From NCBI GenBank assembly GCA_006226375.1, contig SBHC01000049.1, forward strand, positions 1 through 64,000: 64,000 nucleotides of DNA, written 5' to 3'. This document shows positions 44,624 through 52,294 of this stretch, piece after piece (the first letter of the stretch is position 1; the number at the start of each line of letters is the position of its first letter). The notes below the pieces were generated by a model. That model searched no databases and was not told the DNA's origin. It worked only from the letters and a program-made list of their open reading frames with translations. The translations under genes were made by a program, and so were the position numbers. This stretch comes from Deltaproteobacteria bacterium (GTDB taxonomy: Bacteria; Myxococcota_C; UBA6777).

Positions 44624-47233
44624 ATGCATTGGCGACAGTGGTTGTTCGGATGTATCGGTATTCTGGCCTTGGGCTGGGCCGTTGGACAGGTGGGCGCTTC
44701 GTCCCATGACGAAGAACATGTAGAGCTTTTGGGTGGGCGCTTTGCTCCCAAGGGAACCAAGCCCAAGTATGCGCTGGATACCCCTTTCAAAATCAAACAC
44801 ATTCGGCTGGAACTCAAGGTTGAGCCGAAAAAGCGTCTGATCGATGGACAGGCGTTGTTGACGATGGCTGCTACGGGAAAAGCCATTGAACATGTGGTCC
44901 TTCACGCCGCTGAGCTTCGCATCAAAGAGGTGTGGGTTGGAAAAAAGAAGGTCAAGTGGCAAGGCGTAGGACAAGAGCTGCACATTGAGTTGGGCGCGTC
45001 GATGGCACCGGGCAAAGCGTTTGTGGTTCGTGTTGTGTATTCGGCCAGCCCCCGCACCGGTATGTACTTTGTGCTGCCTGGCAAGGCGTATCCCAAGCGT
45101 CCCGTGATGGTGTTTACCCAAGGTGAGACCGAGACCAATCGTTTCTGGTTTCCCTCGTGGGACAAACCCAACATGCGCTTCACCAGCGAGACCCTCTTCA
45201 CGGTCCGTAAGCCTCTGATGGTTGTTACCAACGGAAAGCTCCTCAGCAAGAAGGAAAAAGACGGCTGGATTACCTACCACCACAAGATGAAATACAACCA
45301 CGTTAACTACTTAGTTGCTGTTGCCATCGGTGAGTTCAAAGCGTTTGAGCAAAGCTGGAACAAGATTCCCATCCGAAGCTATGTGCCGCCCCATCGATTT
45401 GAACAAGCCAAGCGTTCTTTCGAGAACACCGCGGATATGATGAAGTTCTTCTCCGAGAAGATTGGCTTCACCTATCCCTACAGTAAGTACGATCAAGTTA
45501 CCGTGTATAACTTCGTGGCCGGCGGCATGGAAAACATCACCGCAACCATCTTGACCATGGCGACCTTGCACGACGCTCAAGCTCACCTGGACGAACGCAG
45601 TGACGGTCTTGTCGCTCACGAGTTGGCCCACCAGTGGTTTGGTGACTTGCTCACCTGCAAAAACTGGAGTCACATCTGGTTGAACGAAAGCTTTGCCACC
45701 TACTTTGACAAGCTTTATGTGGAGCACAAATGGGGGCAGCAAGAGTTTGACAGCCAGCGTCGTCGGATGCTGCATTGGCATTGGTACTCTCGTTACCAAC
45801 GAGCCATTCAGACCAATCGGTACGAGTTCCCCGGCGATATGTTTGATTCCCACTCGTACCCCAAGGGTGCAGCTGTTCTTCACATGATCCGAAACATCCT
45901 GGGCGACAAGCTGTGGTGGAAAGCCATCAACCATTACGTCACCACACACGCACACGGTCTTGTCGAAACCAGCGACTTCCGCAAGTCGTTGGAGCTGGTG
46001 TCTGGCAAAAACTGGCTGCCATTCTTTGACCAGTGGATCCGACGTCCCGGTCAGCCCGTGCTCAAGTTCTCGTGGAAGTACAACCGCAAGACCAAGATGG
46101 TTGTCGCGACTCTGCGCCAAACCCAGAAGCTTTTGTATCGCTTTGACTCTGTCCTTGTTGTGTCGAACGATAAGAAGGAGCGGAAGGTCGTAAACATCAG
46201 CGTGAACAAGAAGGTTCAGACTGTCACCATCCCGTATCCCACCCGCCCCAGTTTGGTGGAGTTTGATCCTCGGGAAGTCATCCTGAAGAAGGTGAAGGTC
46301 AAGAAAAGCTGGCAGGAGTGGTTGTTCCAACTGCAACATGGCTCCGCTATGTTGAGCCAGGCGCGGGCCGCGAAGAAGCTCGGAGACTTCCCCAATCGTC
46401 CCAAGGTGACCCAGGCTTTGGTCGCCACTCTGTTCAACGAGAAGCTGCATCACACGCTGCGAGGCGATGCTGCACGTGGTCTTGGAAAGCTCGCTCGCGA
46501 CGCCGATTGTGCCGCGTTGCTTAAGGGCTTGAAAGAGGTGAAGGAGTCCAAGGTACGCAGCGTCGTGGCTGGTGAATTGGGACATTGTGCTGACGCCAAG
46601 CCGTTGAAGGCTTTGGCTGAAGCGATGCGCAAAGATCCCAGCTACCATGTGCGCAATGCCGCTGTGGGTTCCATCGCCAAGCTCCGTGACAAGACCTCCT
46701 TTGGCCTGATGGAAGAAGCGTACAAGCAAACCCAGCGTTTGGGACGCACTCGCATTGCGGCTCTCTCTGGCATGATGGCTCTGGAAGACAAGCGCGTGCT
46801 GAAGTATCTGAAAGAGTCGATGAAGCCCGGAAAACAGCGCCGCGTTCGTACCTTCTCGATGCCTTCGTATGCTCGGATGGTTGCGTTCTTCCGGGATGAC
46901 AAGAAGGACAAGGAAGACATGCTGTTGCTGCTTCCGTTCCTCAAGGATCCCGACCCCTTTGTGCAAGGCTCGGCGGTCTCTGCGTTGGGTGTCTTGGGCG
47001 ACGCCCGGGCTGTGCCCCACCTTCGTCGTTTTGCTGCGCAGGCTCCAACCAAGTCCACAGGCAAGCGAGTGAAGCGCGCCATTAAAATGATCTACCGACA
47101 GGGCAAGCAGAGCAAACGTCTGCGCAAACTGGGCAAAGATCTGCGCGAAATTAAGAAAGCCCAACGCAAGCTGCGCAAGAAGTTTGAAAAGTTGGAGCGC
47201 AAGAAAACCCAACAAAAACAAGAGAAAAAGTAA
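44624..47233 (+). CDS. M1-family aminopeptidase with C-terminal HEAT repeats, exported
   Basis: 869 residues. A signal peptide (WLFGCIGILALGWAVGQVGA) leads to a classical M1 domain: the exopeptidase motif GGMEN near 299, zinc site HELAHQWFGD near 330 and the third ligand Glu in WLNESFATYFDKLY near 351. From about residue 560 the protein carries HEAT-like helical repeats (LRGDAARGLGKLARDADCAALL, then VRSVVAGELGHCADAKPLKALAEAM and VRNAAVGSIAKL), and it ends in a very basic Lys/Arg-rich coiled-coil tail. This is the ERAP/M1 arrangement with bacterial HEAT repeats. Ribosome binding site GAAGGAG stands six bases before the ATG. A terminator follows at 47259. Confidence 0.95.
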   Translation: MHWRQWLFGCIGILALGWAVGQVGASSHDEEHVELLGGRFAPKGTKPKYALDTPFKIKHIRLELKVEPKKRLIDGQALLTMAATGKAIEHVVLHAAELRIKEVWVGKKKVKWQGVGQELHIELGASMAPGKAFVVRVVYSASPRTGMYFVLPGKAYPKRPVMVFTQGETETNRFWFPSWDKPNMRFTSETLFTVRKPLMVVTNGKLLSKKEKDGWITYHHKMKYNHVNYLVAVAIGEFKAFEQSWNKIPIRSYVPPHRFEQAKRSFENTADMMKFFSEKIGFTYPYSKYDQVTVYNFVAGGMENITATILTMATLHDAQAHLDERSDGLVAHELAHQWFGDLLTCKNWSHIWLNESFATYFDKLYVEHKWGQQEFDSQRRRMLHWHWYSRYQRAIQTNRYEFPGDMFDSHSYPKGAAVLHMIRNILGDKLWWKAINHYVTTHAHGLVETSDFRKSLELVSGKNWLPFFDQWIRRPGQPVLKFSWKYNRKTKMVVATLRQTQKLLYRFDSVLVVSNDKKERKVVNISVNKKVQTVTIPYPTRPSLVEFDPREVILKKVKVKKSWQEWLFQLQHGSAMLSQARAAKKLGDFPNRPKVTQALVATLFNEKLHHTLRGDAARGLGKLARDADCAALLKGLKEVKESKVRSVVAGELGHCADAKPLKALAEAMRKDPSYHVRNAAVGSIAKLRDKTSFGLMEEAYKQTQRLGRTRIAALSGMMALEDKRVLKYLKESMKPGKQRRVRTFSMPSYARMVAFFRDDKKDKEDMLLLLPFLKDPDPFVQGSAVSALGVLGDARAVPHLRRFAAQAPTKSTGKRVKRAIKMIYRQGKQSKRLRKLGKDLREIKKAQRKLRKKFEKLERKKTQQKQEKK

Positions 47234-47258
47234 GGTCTCTGGGTGTTGTATCTTGGAG

Positions 47259-47281
47259 CGTCTCCAGCTTGAGACGTTTTT
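47259..47281 (+). terminator. Rho-independent terminator after the M1 aminopeptidase gene
   Basis: A perfect six-base stem CGTCTC/GAGACG with a six-base loop is followed by five T residues, 25 bases after the stop codon. It separates the M1 gene from the small Cys-rich gene. Confidence 0.7.
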
Positions 47282-47463
47282 GTGACGTTCGGTCCGTAAT
47301 CCTTTGGGTGCAAGGCAGGCGAAGGAAAATGCTGCAGAGCTGAATGGTTCCTTCCCTCGTCTCCTGAAGAACCATCACGAAAAACGCAGATGGGTGTCTT
47401 CATCCTCTGCTTTCTTCCCAACGGAACTCCAGCCCCTCACAAGGTTGGAGATGGAGAACGACA

Positions 47464-47976
47464 ATGAAAACGTTTTTGAAAGTGACCTTGACTTCTTTGG
47501 GTTTGTTGGCTGCAACCTGGATGTTGACGAGCGCTGCAGAAGCCAAGTGCGGCTCCCGCTGCAAAGCCAACAAGAAAAAGCACGCCAAGGCTCGCAAAGA
47601 CTGCGAACACTTCTCCAAGATGAACAAAGTGCCTTGTGTCGTCCAAACGTCTCCCTGCATGTACGGCTGGCGAGCCATCAAAGTGTACAAAGGCTTCGGT
47701 AAAAACTACCGAACCTGCGCCAAGAAGAACGTCTTGTTGGAGCGCAACCGAAAGCACGCTGAGATCGCTTGTTCTGCTTATCGCAAGCACATGAAGCGGT
47801 CGTGCAAGGTAAAGAAAGGCGGAGTATGTGGCGCTGGTTGGAAGAAACTCAAGACCTTTGGTCATGGCTCCACCAAGTTCCGAGCGTGTCGTCGTCGTGA
47901 AAAGAACGAAGGCTCCAAAAAGTTCTTGATGCATCTCCGCAACTTCATGGACATGTTGACCCGCTTGGCTCGCTAA
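47464..47976 (+). CDS. Small secreted Cys-rich basic protein with internal duplication
   Basis: 170 residues with a signal peptide (VTLTSLGLLAATWMLTSAAEA) and a mature part rich in Lys/Arg with ten Cys. It is an internal duplication of about 60 residues. SPCMYGWRAIKVYKGFGKNY-RTC in the first half matches GVCGAGWKKLKTFGHGSTKF-RAC in the second, and the preceding helical pieces also match. Ribosome binding site GGAGAACGACA precedes the ATG. Flanked by terminators on both sides, so it is a single-gene transcript. No family recognised; a periplasmic or secreted disulfide-bonded protein is inferred. Confidence 0.8.
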   Translation: MKTFLKVTLTSLGLLAATWMLTSAAEAKCGSRCKANKKKHAKARKDCEHFSKMNKVPCVVQTSPCMYGWRAIKVYKGFGKNYRTCAKKNVLLERNRKHAEIACSAYRKHMKRSCKVKKGGVCGAGWKKLKTFGHGSTKFRACRRREKNEGSKKFLMHLRNFMDMLTRLAR

Positions 47977-48013
47977 ACTCTGCTGAACGCGTCAAAGGGT
48001 CCTTTTCCTCTCG

Positions 48014-48066
48014 AAAACCCTTTCCGGTCTGAGTCGCTTCAACGACTCGGGCTGGGAAGGGTTTTT
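48014..48066 (+). terminator. Rho-independent terminator after the Cys-rich protein gene
   Basis: AAAACCCTTTCC pairs with GGAAGGGTTTTT across an inner hairpin GAGTCG/CGACTC, ending in a T run. The A run on the left arm means it could also work on the minus strand. Confidence 0.8.
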
Positions 48067-48208
48067 GTGTTTGTGCTGTTGAAAGGTTCGAGTGTTTGGG
48101 CCTGACGTGTGACTTTGGAAGGCCCCTTTGACAGAGGTACCAGGTCTCGTTTACGTTGCGGGTGGCTCGGTTCTGTTTTGTGACAACGGCGATGGAGAGG
48201 AGCACATC

Positions 48209-48769
48209 ATGTCCGAAGCGTCAAAACCCAACGGTTTGCCTTCGTATGATCCCCAAGGAACAGAAAGCATAAAGGAAATACCGGACCGGTTTCTCGTGGA
48301 TGGGTTTCTCAAGTTGCGTGCAGACGGGGCGTGGTTGTTTAAGGGAGACAAGATTAAGCACTTTGGGCTTCAGCGGTTTCTTGCTCGGCAGCTTCGACGA
48401 ACGGAAGAAGGAACCTATTGGGTGGTGAACGGCCCCCAACGGGCTTTGGTTGAGATTGAAGACGCTCCGTTTGTTGTGAAGCGAATCTTGTTTGATGGGG
48501 AGAACCCCGAAACCTCCTCCATGACAGCACAACTCAACGACGGGACCGAGGAACCTCTCTCGGCCGACAGTCTCTTTATGAGCGAAGAGGGTGTGCTCTA
48601 CATACGTGTGAAGCAGGGGAAAGCCGGGGCTCACGACGGCGAAGACCATATCGCGCGAGTGACTTCGGAAGCGCTGCTGGATCTGGAATCTCTCCTGGTG
48701 GAACAAGACGACGGCTCCATTGCCCTTCAACACCAGGGGCAGCTCTTCTCTCTAGGACAGACAGCGTAA
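48209..48769 (+). CDS. DUF1285 family protein
   Basis: 186 residues from the ATG at 48209, which has AGGAG six bases ahead (a longer frame to 48128 has none). DGFLKLRADGAWLFKGDKI, then LQRFLARQLRRTEEGTYWVV and VEIEDAPFVVKRI match the DUF1285 pattern (dGxWxhxgxpIxrxxLvrLFaxxLxrxxxgxyxLxTPxExxxIxVEDaPf). Solved family members are two-domain beta-rich proteins with no known activity. The gene lies 30 bases before the S41 protease gene and is probably cotranscribed with it. Confidence 0.8.
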   Translation: MSEASKPNGLPSYDPQGTESIKEIPDRFLVDGFLKLRADGAWLFKGDKIKHFGLQRFLARQLRRTEEGTYWVVNGPQRALVEIEDAPFVVKRILFDGENPETSSMTAQLNDGTEEPLSADSLFMSEEGVLYIRVKQGKAGAHDGEDHIARVTSEALLDLESLLVEQDDGSIALQHQGQLFSLGQTA

Positions 48770-48799
48770 ACAAAGAAACATATCGTTTGGGAGGTTGCG

Positions 48800-50053
48800 A
48801 TGAAGTCGTGGCTACGGTTGGGAGTGTTCCTCCTGCTGGGGAGCATCTGTTGCATCGCCTGGGCCGGAAACCGCTCCCCCATGAAGAACTTCAACCACTT
48901 GTGGAATGCATTCCAGGAGAACTACGCGTTCTTTAACCTTCGCAAGGTTTCCTGGAAGTCCATCCGAAAACGCTACAAACCACGGGTGAAAAAGACCAAG
49001 ACCAAGAAAGAGTTGTTTTGCGTCTTGAACAGTATGCTCAGCCACTTTCAAGACGGTCATGTTTCGTTGGACGCCGAAGACTATGATGTGGACGACTGCC
49101 AACTGAGCAATGTCCCTCCTGACCCTTCGAATCGGTTTTCAGCTTTGGCTCACCGATTGGCCGAGCGTCATGTGATCGCGATGCAAACCTACAAGAACGG
49201 AGCGATCCGTTGGGGCAAACTGAAGAAGCAACCGGACGTTGGCTACATTCAAATCAACGAATTGGAGAAGTTGGTAGACTGCAAGGCTCTGGTTGCGTTG
49301 CGGGTCCGAGAGATCAACAAAACCAAAGCACCCAAAGATTACCTCGTCGCGCAACGGAAACTTCCCACCGATGACGACGAGGAAGACGATGATGTCGTGG
49401 ACCGTCGAAAGATCTGGGCAGAGACCTTGTGTGGCGATATCAGCGATGTTGAAGCTACGACCACCATCGTTCGCGAGATCTTGCAGCAATTCAAAACACT
49501 CAAGGGAATCGTTCTGGACATTCGGTTCAATGTGGGTGGAGAAGACGAAGTGGCTCTCGCCATCATGGGGCACTTCGCCAAGTCCAAAGTCTTGGTGTAC
49601 AGCAAGCGCGAGATGAACGATGGCAAGCTCTCCAAGCTGAAGAAGATGTACCTGAAGCCTTACCCAAATCGCTACCGGACACAACAAAAAGCGGTCCTGC
49701 TTGTTTCGCAGATGACCATGAGCGCCGCTGAAATTCTAGCGTTGGCAGCGCGCCAGCTTCCGAATGTCACGCTGGTGGGGAGTCGAACCCAGGGCATCCT
49801 CTCCAACATGGCCCATGCTTACCTTCCCATTGGCTGGAAATACACGCTCTCCGACGAGATCTACTACAGCCCGCATGGTCATACCTACGAGAAAATAGGA
49901 GTGCCTCCCCAACACCTCATTCCTTACCCTCGTCACGACGCCACCAAACTGTATCAAATGCTCGACGCATCCGAAGATATCGCACTCTCCAAAGCTCTGA
50001 CCTTACTCACATCCTCTAACACTTCGGCTTCCCCCAAACCCGTCGATCGTTAA
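48800..50053 (+). CDS. S41-family (tail-specific/IRBP-like) peptidase, exported
   Basis: 417 residues with a signal peptide (WLRLGVFLLLGSICCIAWA). The helical N-terminus NFNHLWNAFQENYAFFNLRKVSW is typical of the tricorn/IRBP-like branch. The core includes VGYIQINELEKL, GIVLDIRFNVGGEDEVAL and VSQMTMSAAEILALAARQLPNVTLVGSRTQG, where Ser at about 308 is the expected nucleophile. The Lys of CtpA-type enzymes is not evident after GSRTQG, which fits the tricorn-like Ser/His/Glu type. A short insert is rich in Asp/Glu (DDDEEDDDVVD). Ribosome binding site GGGAGG stands five bases before the ATG. Likely cleaves C-termini of periplasmic peptides. Confidence 0.88.
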   Translation: MKSWLRLGVFLLLGSICCIAWAGNRSPMKNFNHLWNAFQENYAFFNLRKVSWKSIRKRYKPRVKKTKTKKELFCVLNSMLSHFQDGHVSLDAEDYDVDDCQLSNVPPDPSNRFSALAHRLAERHVIAMQTYKNGAIRWGKLKKQPDVGYIQINELEKLVDCKALVALRVREINKTKAPKDYLVAQRKLPTDDDEEDDDVVDRRKIWAETLCGDISDVEATTTIVREILQQFKTLKGIVLDIRFNVGGEDEVALAIMGHFAKSKVLVYSKREMNDGKLSKLKKMYLKPYPNRYRTQQKAVLLVSQMTMSAAEILALAARQLPNVTLVGSRTQGILSNMAHAYLPIGWKYTLSDEIYYSPHGHTYEKIGVPPQHLIPYPRHDATKLYQMLDASEDIALSKALTLLTSSNTSASPKPVDR

Positions 50054-50337
50054 GAGAGCCTCTTGTGCTTCCTTTTTTCTTTCCTTCATGCTGCAAAAAA
50101 ATTGCGTTACTTGGTAGCGCTTGGTCATGATGGGAGAACTTTGCCCACGTTGTGGTGAAGTGCAAGCGTAAGAAATGAGGGATCGCTTGCTAGATCGTAT
50201 GTCGCTTGTTGTGTGTTGTTTGTGATGACGTTGTGATGTTGCCCGAGGCAGTGAAGCGTTGTATTCCGTTTCGCTCGTTGTTGGATCTGTTTTTGTCTCT
50301 TGAAGCGTTGCCACCTACCCCCACACGGAGAGCTGAC

Positions 50338-51171
50338 ATGGAACGTCAATCCTCTTCTTCGCATCCCGAAGCTCGTGTTCGTCCTTCTCATTTGCCCCAT
50401 CATCTGGAGGTCCGGTCCGTTCCAGGTCTTCCTAAGGCCACGATGGTTCTTTTGCCTGAACCCGAAACGCGCTCGTCCAAAGCGTCAGAGCTTCGTCGCG
50501 TCGTGAAGGGGCAAAAAGGGCAGGATAGTGACACTTCCTCGCGAGGCGTTTGGATCTGGAGTTCTCCTGTTACCTGTCGCCAATACACCGAAGTCACAGG
50601 GACAATCCCCGAGTCTTCGTTTGCAAGCCCTGACGCTCCTGTGGAACGAGTGAGCTGGTTTGAGGCGTTGTTGTTTTGCGATGAATTGTCGAGGCGACTG
50701 GGGTTGCCTACCTCCTTCAACGCCAACTACAACTGGCGATTTTATGACAGCATTGTTCCGCTAGAGGTCGAGGAGAGCATTGACTCCTACTTTCGTCGTT
50801 GCCCTGGGTTTCGTCTGCCTTTCGTGGAGGAAGTCCGGCGTCTATCGTACAAGCCAACATCCAAGCCTCCTCCTGACAGCACAAGGCCGTACCAGGAGAA
50901 CACGAGCGCCCTGGTTCGACGGCTGCGTCGCTCTGGTGGAACCCAAATGACTCCTTCCCCTGAGAACGCAGAATCCTCTGGGTCTCCCTGGTATGTGAGC
51001 CCACACGGTGACGTGTTTGAATGGACCTTAACGCCAGGAGAGTCGGATGTGTCGTGGATGTTCGTGAAGCCCGATACGTTGGGGCATTCTCGACATCCGT
51101 GCATTGAGGGCTACCACCGTATGCCACAGGTTGGCTTTCGGCCTGTTTTGTCGCTGTCACGAAGGTTCTAG
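50338..51171 (+). CDS. SUMF1/FGE-sulfatase-domain-like protein
   Basis: 277 residues from the ATG at 50338 (GGAG seven bases upstream). SSPVTCRQYTEVTGTIPESS, DAPVERVSWFEALLFCDELSRRLGLP, GFRLPFVEEVRRL, GDVFEWTL and VGFRPVLSLSRR are the successive blocks of the formylglycine-generating-enzyme fold (VTxxQY, PVxxVSWxdAxxFc, RLPTEAEWE, GNVwEWt, GFRlv). The RLPTEAEWEYA block is degenerate here (RLPFVEEVRRL) and the catalytic Cys pair of true FGE is not seen. It is therefore probably a binding or scaffold variant. No signal peptide. Convergent with the pirin gene, 17 bases away. Confidence 0.75.
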   Translation: MERQSSSSHPEARVRPSHLPHHLEVRSVPGLPKATMVLLPEPETRSSKASELRRVVKGQKGQDSDTSSRGVWIWSSPVTCRQYTEVTGTIPESSFASPDAPVERVSWFEALLFCDELSRRLGLPTSFNANYNWRFYDSIVPLEVEESIDSYFRRCPGFRLPFVEEVRRLSYKPTSKPPPDSTRPYQENTSALVRRLRRSGGTQMTPSPENAESSGSPWYVSPHGDVFEWTLTPGESDVSWMFVKPDTLGHSRHPCIEGYHRMPQVGFRPVLSLSRRF

Positions 51172-51188
51172 GAAAGCTTGTTGGGGGG

Positions 51189-52127
51189 TTATTTGTCGGG
51201 GAGAGGGATGAATTCGTCTTGGTCATCGGGAGGCAGTTGGAAGCGTCCGGATTGCCAATCGCCTTCGCGCCAGGCTTCTTTGGCAGCGTCAATCTTTTCT
51301 TGCGAAGAGGCGACAAAGTTCCACCAGATGTAGCGCGGTCCGTTGAAGGTTTCGCCGCCGAGCAAGATCAAGCGGGACGGTTGGACAGCCTTGATGGAGA
51401 TGGAGTCACCGGGTCGGAACACCATCATCTGGCCTGCTGTGAAGGTATCACCAGCGATGTTGATCTCGCCGCTTACCACATAAACACCGCGGTCTTCGTG
51501 CTCTGGGTCGAGCGGGAGATGTGCGCCGGCTTCCAACACTGCGTCTGCATAAAACATCTCGCTGAAGGTTTTGACCGGAGCGCTGTGGCCGTAGAGGTTG
51601 CCGAGGATCAAACGAACCTTTTTGCCTTCGTCTTCCAGGTAGGGGAGGGCTTCCGTTTTGACGTGTTCAAAGCCGGGATCGACTTCTTCGCTGTCTTCAG
51701 GGAGGGCGACCCAGGTTTGGATGCCGAACAGCTTGGAGTTGGGTGACGCCCGAACTTCCGGGGCGGTTCGCTCGGAGTGGGTGATGCCTTTTCCTGCAAT
51801 CATCCAGTTCACTTCGCCGGGATGAATCAATTGTTGGGTGCCCAGGCTGTCGCGGTGATAGATTTCTCCGTCGAACAAATAGGTCACAGTCGCCAACCCA
51901 ATGTGGGGGTGAGGACGTACATCAATGCCCTGGTCTGTGAGAAATTCGGCAGGTCCCATCTGGTCGAAGAAGATGAACGGTCCCACCATCTGACGTTCTA
52001 CGGATGGCAAGGCACGACGAACTTCAAAGCCTCCAAGGTCTCGGGCTCTCGGAACAATAAGAGTCTCGATCTGGGACATCTCTTCTGCGTTGGGGCAATG
52101 GGGCTCAATGCAAGGGTTCCAACTCAT
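51189..52127 (-). CDS. Pirin-family cupin protein
   Basis: 312 residues, the usual pirin length. The metal-binding residues are all present: H73 and H75 in RPHPHIGLAT, H117 and E119 in KGITHSERT. SVERQMVGPFIFFDQMGPAEF and the second cupin half with LDPEHEDRGVYVVSGEINIAGD fit the family, as does the end RYIWWNFVASSQEKIDAAKEAW. Bacterial pirins have quercetinase activity or modulate metabolic enzymes. The ATG at 52127 has GAGGAG five bases ahead; a GTG two codons upstream is the longest option. Confidence 0.95.
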   Translation of the reverse strand: MSWNPCIEPHCPNAEEMSQIETLIVPRARDLGGFEVRRALPSVERQMVGPFIFFDQMGPAEFLTDQGIDVRPHPHIGLATVTYLFDGEIYHRDSLGTQQLIHPGEVNWMIAGKGITHSERTAPEVRASPNSKLFGIQTWVALPEDSEEVDPGFEHVKTEALPYLEDEGKKVRLILGNLYGHSAPVKTFSEMFYADAVLEAGAHLPLDPEHEDRGVYVVSGEINIAGDTFTAGQMMVFRPGDSISIKAVQPSRLILLGGETFNGPRYIWWNFVASSQEKIDAAKEAWREGDWQSGRFQLPPDDQDEFIPLPDK

Positions 52128-52294
52128 GAGCACTCCTCTCTGGGTTTTGCCAGCCCGATCGGTCTGGTTGTTGTTTTGGGGAAAGGTTCATGAAAGCCAT
52201 TCTCCCTACTACAACAACACCATACGAAACTTCTGTTCCCTGTTGTTGGAAGACCTCGATAGGAAAAGGAAGCAAAGGAGTCGGTCGGTGCGCT

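Noticed and set aside
45311-47221. 636-codon open frame antisense to the M1 aminopeptidase gene
   Set aside because: It mirrors the codon bias of the real gene, has no start signal and has no recognisable domain, whereas the plus-strand gene has full M1 motifs.
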